Assembly: GCA_944382785.1 (NCBI GenBank)
Contig: CALWNO010000002.1
Span: 1 to 64,000, forward strand
Source: an uncultured Gemmiger sp.
GTDB taxonomy: Bacteria; Bacillota; Clostridia; Oscillospirales; Ruminococcaceae
Direction: 5' to 3'
Length of the DNA stretch: 64,000 bases
The notes beneath the pieces were generated by a model. That model did not search any database. It was not told the DNA's origin and saw only the letters and a program-made list of their open reading frames with translations. Below are positions 62,796-64,000 of this stretch, piece after piece (the first letter of the stretch is position 1; each line of letters starts with the position of its first letter). Position numbers and translations under genes: made by a program.

Positions 62796-63935
62796 TTACT
62801 GTTTGCGCCACACCATCTTGTTCACAACGTCGGTGTAGCTCTGGATGATCTTGACGACCTTGTTGGAAACGCCCTCGGTGTAATAGGGAACCGGAATGCC
62901 GTTGTCGCCGTTGGCATTCATGGCCACCGCAGTGGCCACGGCCTGCTCCACACCGCCTTCCCGGATGCCGGCCAGCACAAAGCAGCCCTTGTCCAACGCT
63001 TCGGGGCGCTCGGTGGAGGTGCGGATGCAGACGGCGGGGAAGGGGTGCCCCACACTCAAAAAGAAGCTGGATTCCTCCGGCAGGGTGCCGGAATCACTCA
63101 CCACACAGAAAGCGTTCATCTGCAGGTGGTTGTAATCATGGAAGCCCAGAGGCTCATGCAGTTTGACCCGGGGGTCCAGAGAAAATCCCATGGCATCCAG
63201 GCGCTTGCGGCTGCGGGGATGGCAGGAGTACAGGATGGGCATGTCGTAGGTTTCGGCGAGATGATTGATGGAGGTGAACAGGTCGATGAAGTTCTGGTCG
63301 GTGTCGATGTTCTCCTCCCGGTGGGCAGAAAGCAGAATGTAATGCTGAGGTTCCAGACCCAGGCGCTCCAGCACATCGGAAGCCTCAATGCGCTCCAGGT
63401 TGGCGTGCAGCACTTCGGCCATGGGGCTGCCGGTGACAAAGGTCCGCTCCTTGGCGGTACCCTCGGCGTTCAGATACCGGCGGGCATGCTCGGAATAGCA
63501 CATGTTCACGTCCGCAATGTGGTCCACAATGCGGCGGTTGGTCTCCTCGGGCAGACATTCGTCAAAGCAGCGGTTGCCGGCTTCCATGTGGAAGATGGGA
63601 ATGTGCAGCCGCTTGGCGCCGATGGCAGACAGGCAGCTGTTTGTGTCGCCCAGAATCAGCAGAGCGTCCGGCTTCTGTTCCACCATCAGGGAATAGCTCT
63701 TGGCGATGATGTTGCCGATGGTCTCGCCCAGGTCCTTGCCCACGGCGTCCAGATAGAAATCCGGAGCCCGCAGACCTAAATCTTCAAAGAAAATCTGGTT
63801 CAGGGTGTAGTCGTAGTTCTGCCCCGTGTGTACCAGAATCTGATCAAAGTATTTGTCGCACTTCTTGATGACGGCGCTCAGCCGGATGATCTCCGGCCGG
63901 GTGCCGATGATGGTCATCAGCTTCAGCTTGTTCAT
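62796..63935 (-). CDS. UDP-N-acetylglucosamine 2-epimerase family, WbjD/CapG/FnlC type
   Basis: 379 residues. MTIIGTRPEIIRLSAVI, LVHTGQNYDYTLNQIFF, GDTNSCLSAIGAKR, HMEAGNRCFDECLPEE and CVVSDSGTLPEESSF are epimerase marks. The HMEAGNRCFD wording and the C-terminus YTDVVNKMVWRKQ suggest the WbjD/CapG/FnlC group that makes UDP-N-acetyl-L-fucosamine, rather than WecB. The end of a CapF-like gene just upstream agrees. Start at 63935 with GAAGGA before it; 16 more codons are open. Confidence 0.87.
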   Translation of the reverse strand: MNKLKLMTIIGTRPEIIRLSAVIKKCDKYFDQILVHTGQNYDYTLNQIFFEDLGLRAPDFYLDAVGKDLGETIGNIIAKSYSLMVEQKPDALLILGDTNSCLSAIGAKRLHIPIFHMEAGNRCFDECLPEETNRRIVDHIADVNMCYSEHARRYLNAEGTAKERTFVTGSPMAEVLHANLERIEASDVLERLGLEPQHYILLSAHREENIDTDQNFIDLFTSINHLAETYDMPILYSCHPRSRKRLDAMGFSLDPRVKLHEPLGFHDYNHLQMNAFCVVSDSGTLPEESSFFLSVGHPFPAVCIRTSTERPEALDKGCFVLAGIREGGVEQAVATAVAMNANGDNGIPVPYYTEGVSNKVVKIIQSYTDVVNKMVWRKQ

Positions 63936-63966
63936 ACACAACATCCTTCTATATAAAGTAAGACGC

Positions 63967-64000
63967 TCACACCTGCATGGCAAAGGTATCGGGGTGCTCC
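63967..64000 (-). CDS. 3' end of a CapF/WbjC/FnlB-like gene
   Basis: Only the last ten codons are in the window: EHPDTFAMQV then TGA. That ending resembles the C-terminus of CapF-type UDP-sugar reductases, the enzymes that act just before WbjD/CapG. It is 31 bases upstream of the epimerase start. Assignment rests on ten residues and gene order. Confidence 0.5.
   Translation of the reverse strand, partial: EHPDTFAMQV

Noticed and set aside
1..64000. Mobile elements, prophage, CRISPR or transferred islands
   Set aside because: No transposase, integrase, phage gene, terminal repeats or regular spaced repeats were seen, and the genes are core chromosomal families with similar codon use.

Overview
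The window is a 64 kb piece of a low-repeat, GC-rich clostridial chromosome. The evidence is Gram-positive style Shine-Dalgarno sites, frequent GTG and TTG starts, SpoIIID, a PadR regulator, a T-box leader, a clostridial fused PurL and a glgB-C-D-A glycogen cluster. The gene set fits a Ruminococcaceae/Oscillospiraceae gut bacterium (Faecalibacterium, Gemmiger or Subdoligranulum-like). That placement is inference; no database search was made. Nearly all of it is core chromosome; I see no insertion sequence, prophage or CRISPR array.

Layout. 1-7.2 kb: 3' end of a phosphohexomutase, a PHP phosphoesterase, a TSCPD protein, an orphan FkbH-like protein, tRNA-Tyr, a ParB-like small protein, DegV, and a membrane-anchored SGNH hydrolase. 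7.4-13.5 kb: glycogen synthesis (glgB, glgC, glgD, glgA). 13.6-17.4 kb: a class A beta-lactamase-like protein, then leftward genes for uridine kinase, dCMP deaminase, SpoIIID and an odd cysteine-synthase-like enzyme. 17.5-25.4 kb: ylxM-ffh-rpsP-khpA-rimM-trmD (TrmD fused to a GNAT domain), HPr, uvrC, rsmD and a coiled-coil protein. 25.7-36.4 kb: a reduced dcw cell-wall/division cluster (mraZ, rsmH, ftsL, PBP, murF, mraY, ftsW, murG, ftsQ). 36.5-49.7 kb: leftward purine operon purE-C-F-M-N-O-H(AICARFT only)-D-L-B. These ten genes cover the steps from amidophosphoribosyltransferase to IMP, plus PurB, and sit behind a leader with a small upstream ORF and an intrinsic terminator. 49.8-52.3 kb: a NeuD-like acyltransferase, then a padR operon with two paralogous membrane proteins, one frameshifted. 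52.4-57.3 kb: leftward leuA-leuC-leuD-leuB behind a leucine T-box. 57.4-64 kb: leftward surface-glycan genes. They run from the end of capF through a WbjD/CapG-type epimerase, a WbuB-like GT4, a GT2, a DUF2304 protein and an MBOAT acyltransferase to its SGNH partner.

Best leads: the purE leader (28-codon uORF ending at an attenuator stem), four perfect GTTTTCAAC repeats before and at the mraZ start, the TrmD-GNAT fusion, the padR locus with its tandem operator and frameshifted paralogue, a histone-like tail on GlgB, and a cysteine-synthase homologue with an altered substrate loop.
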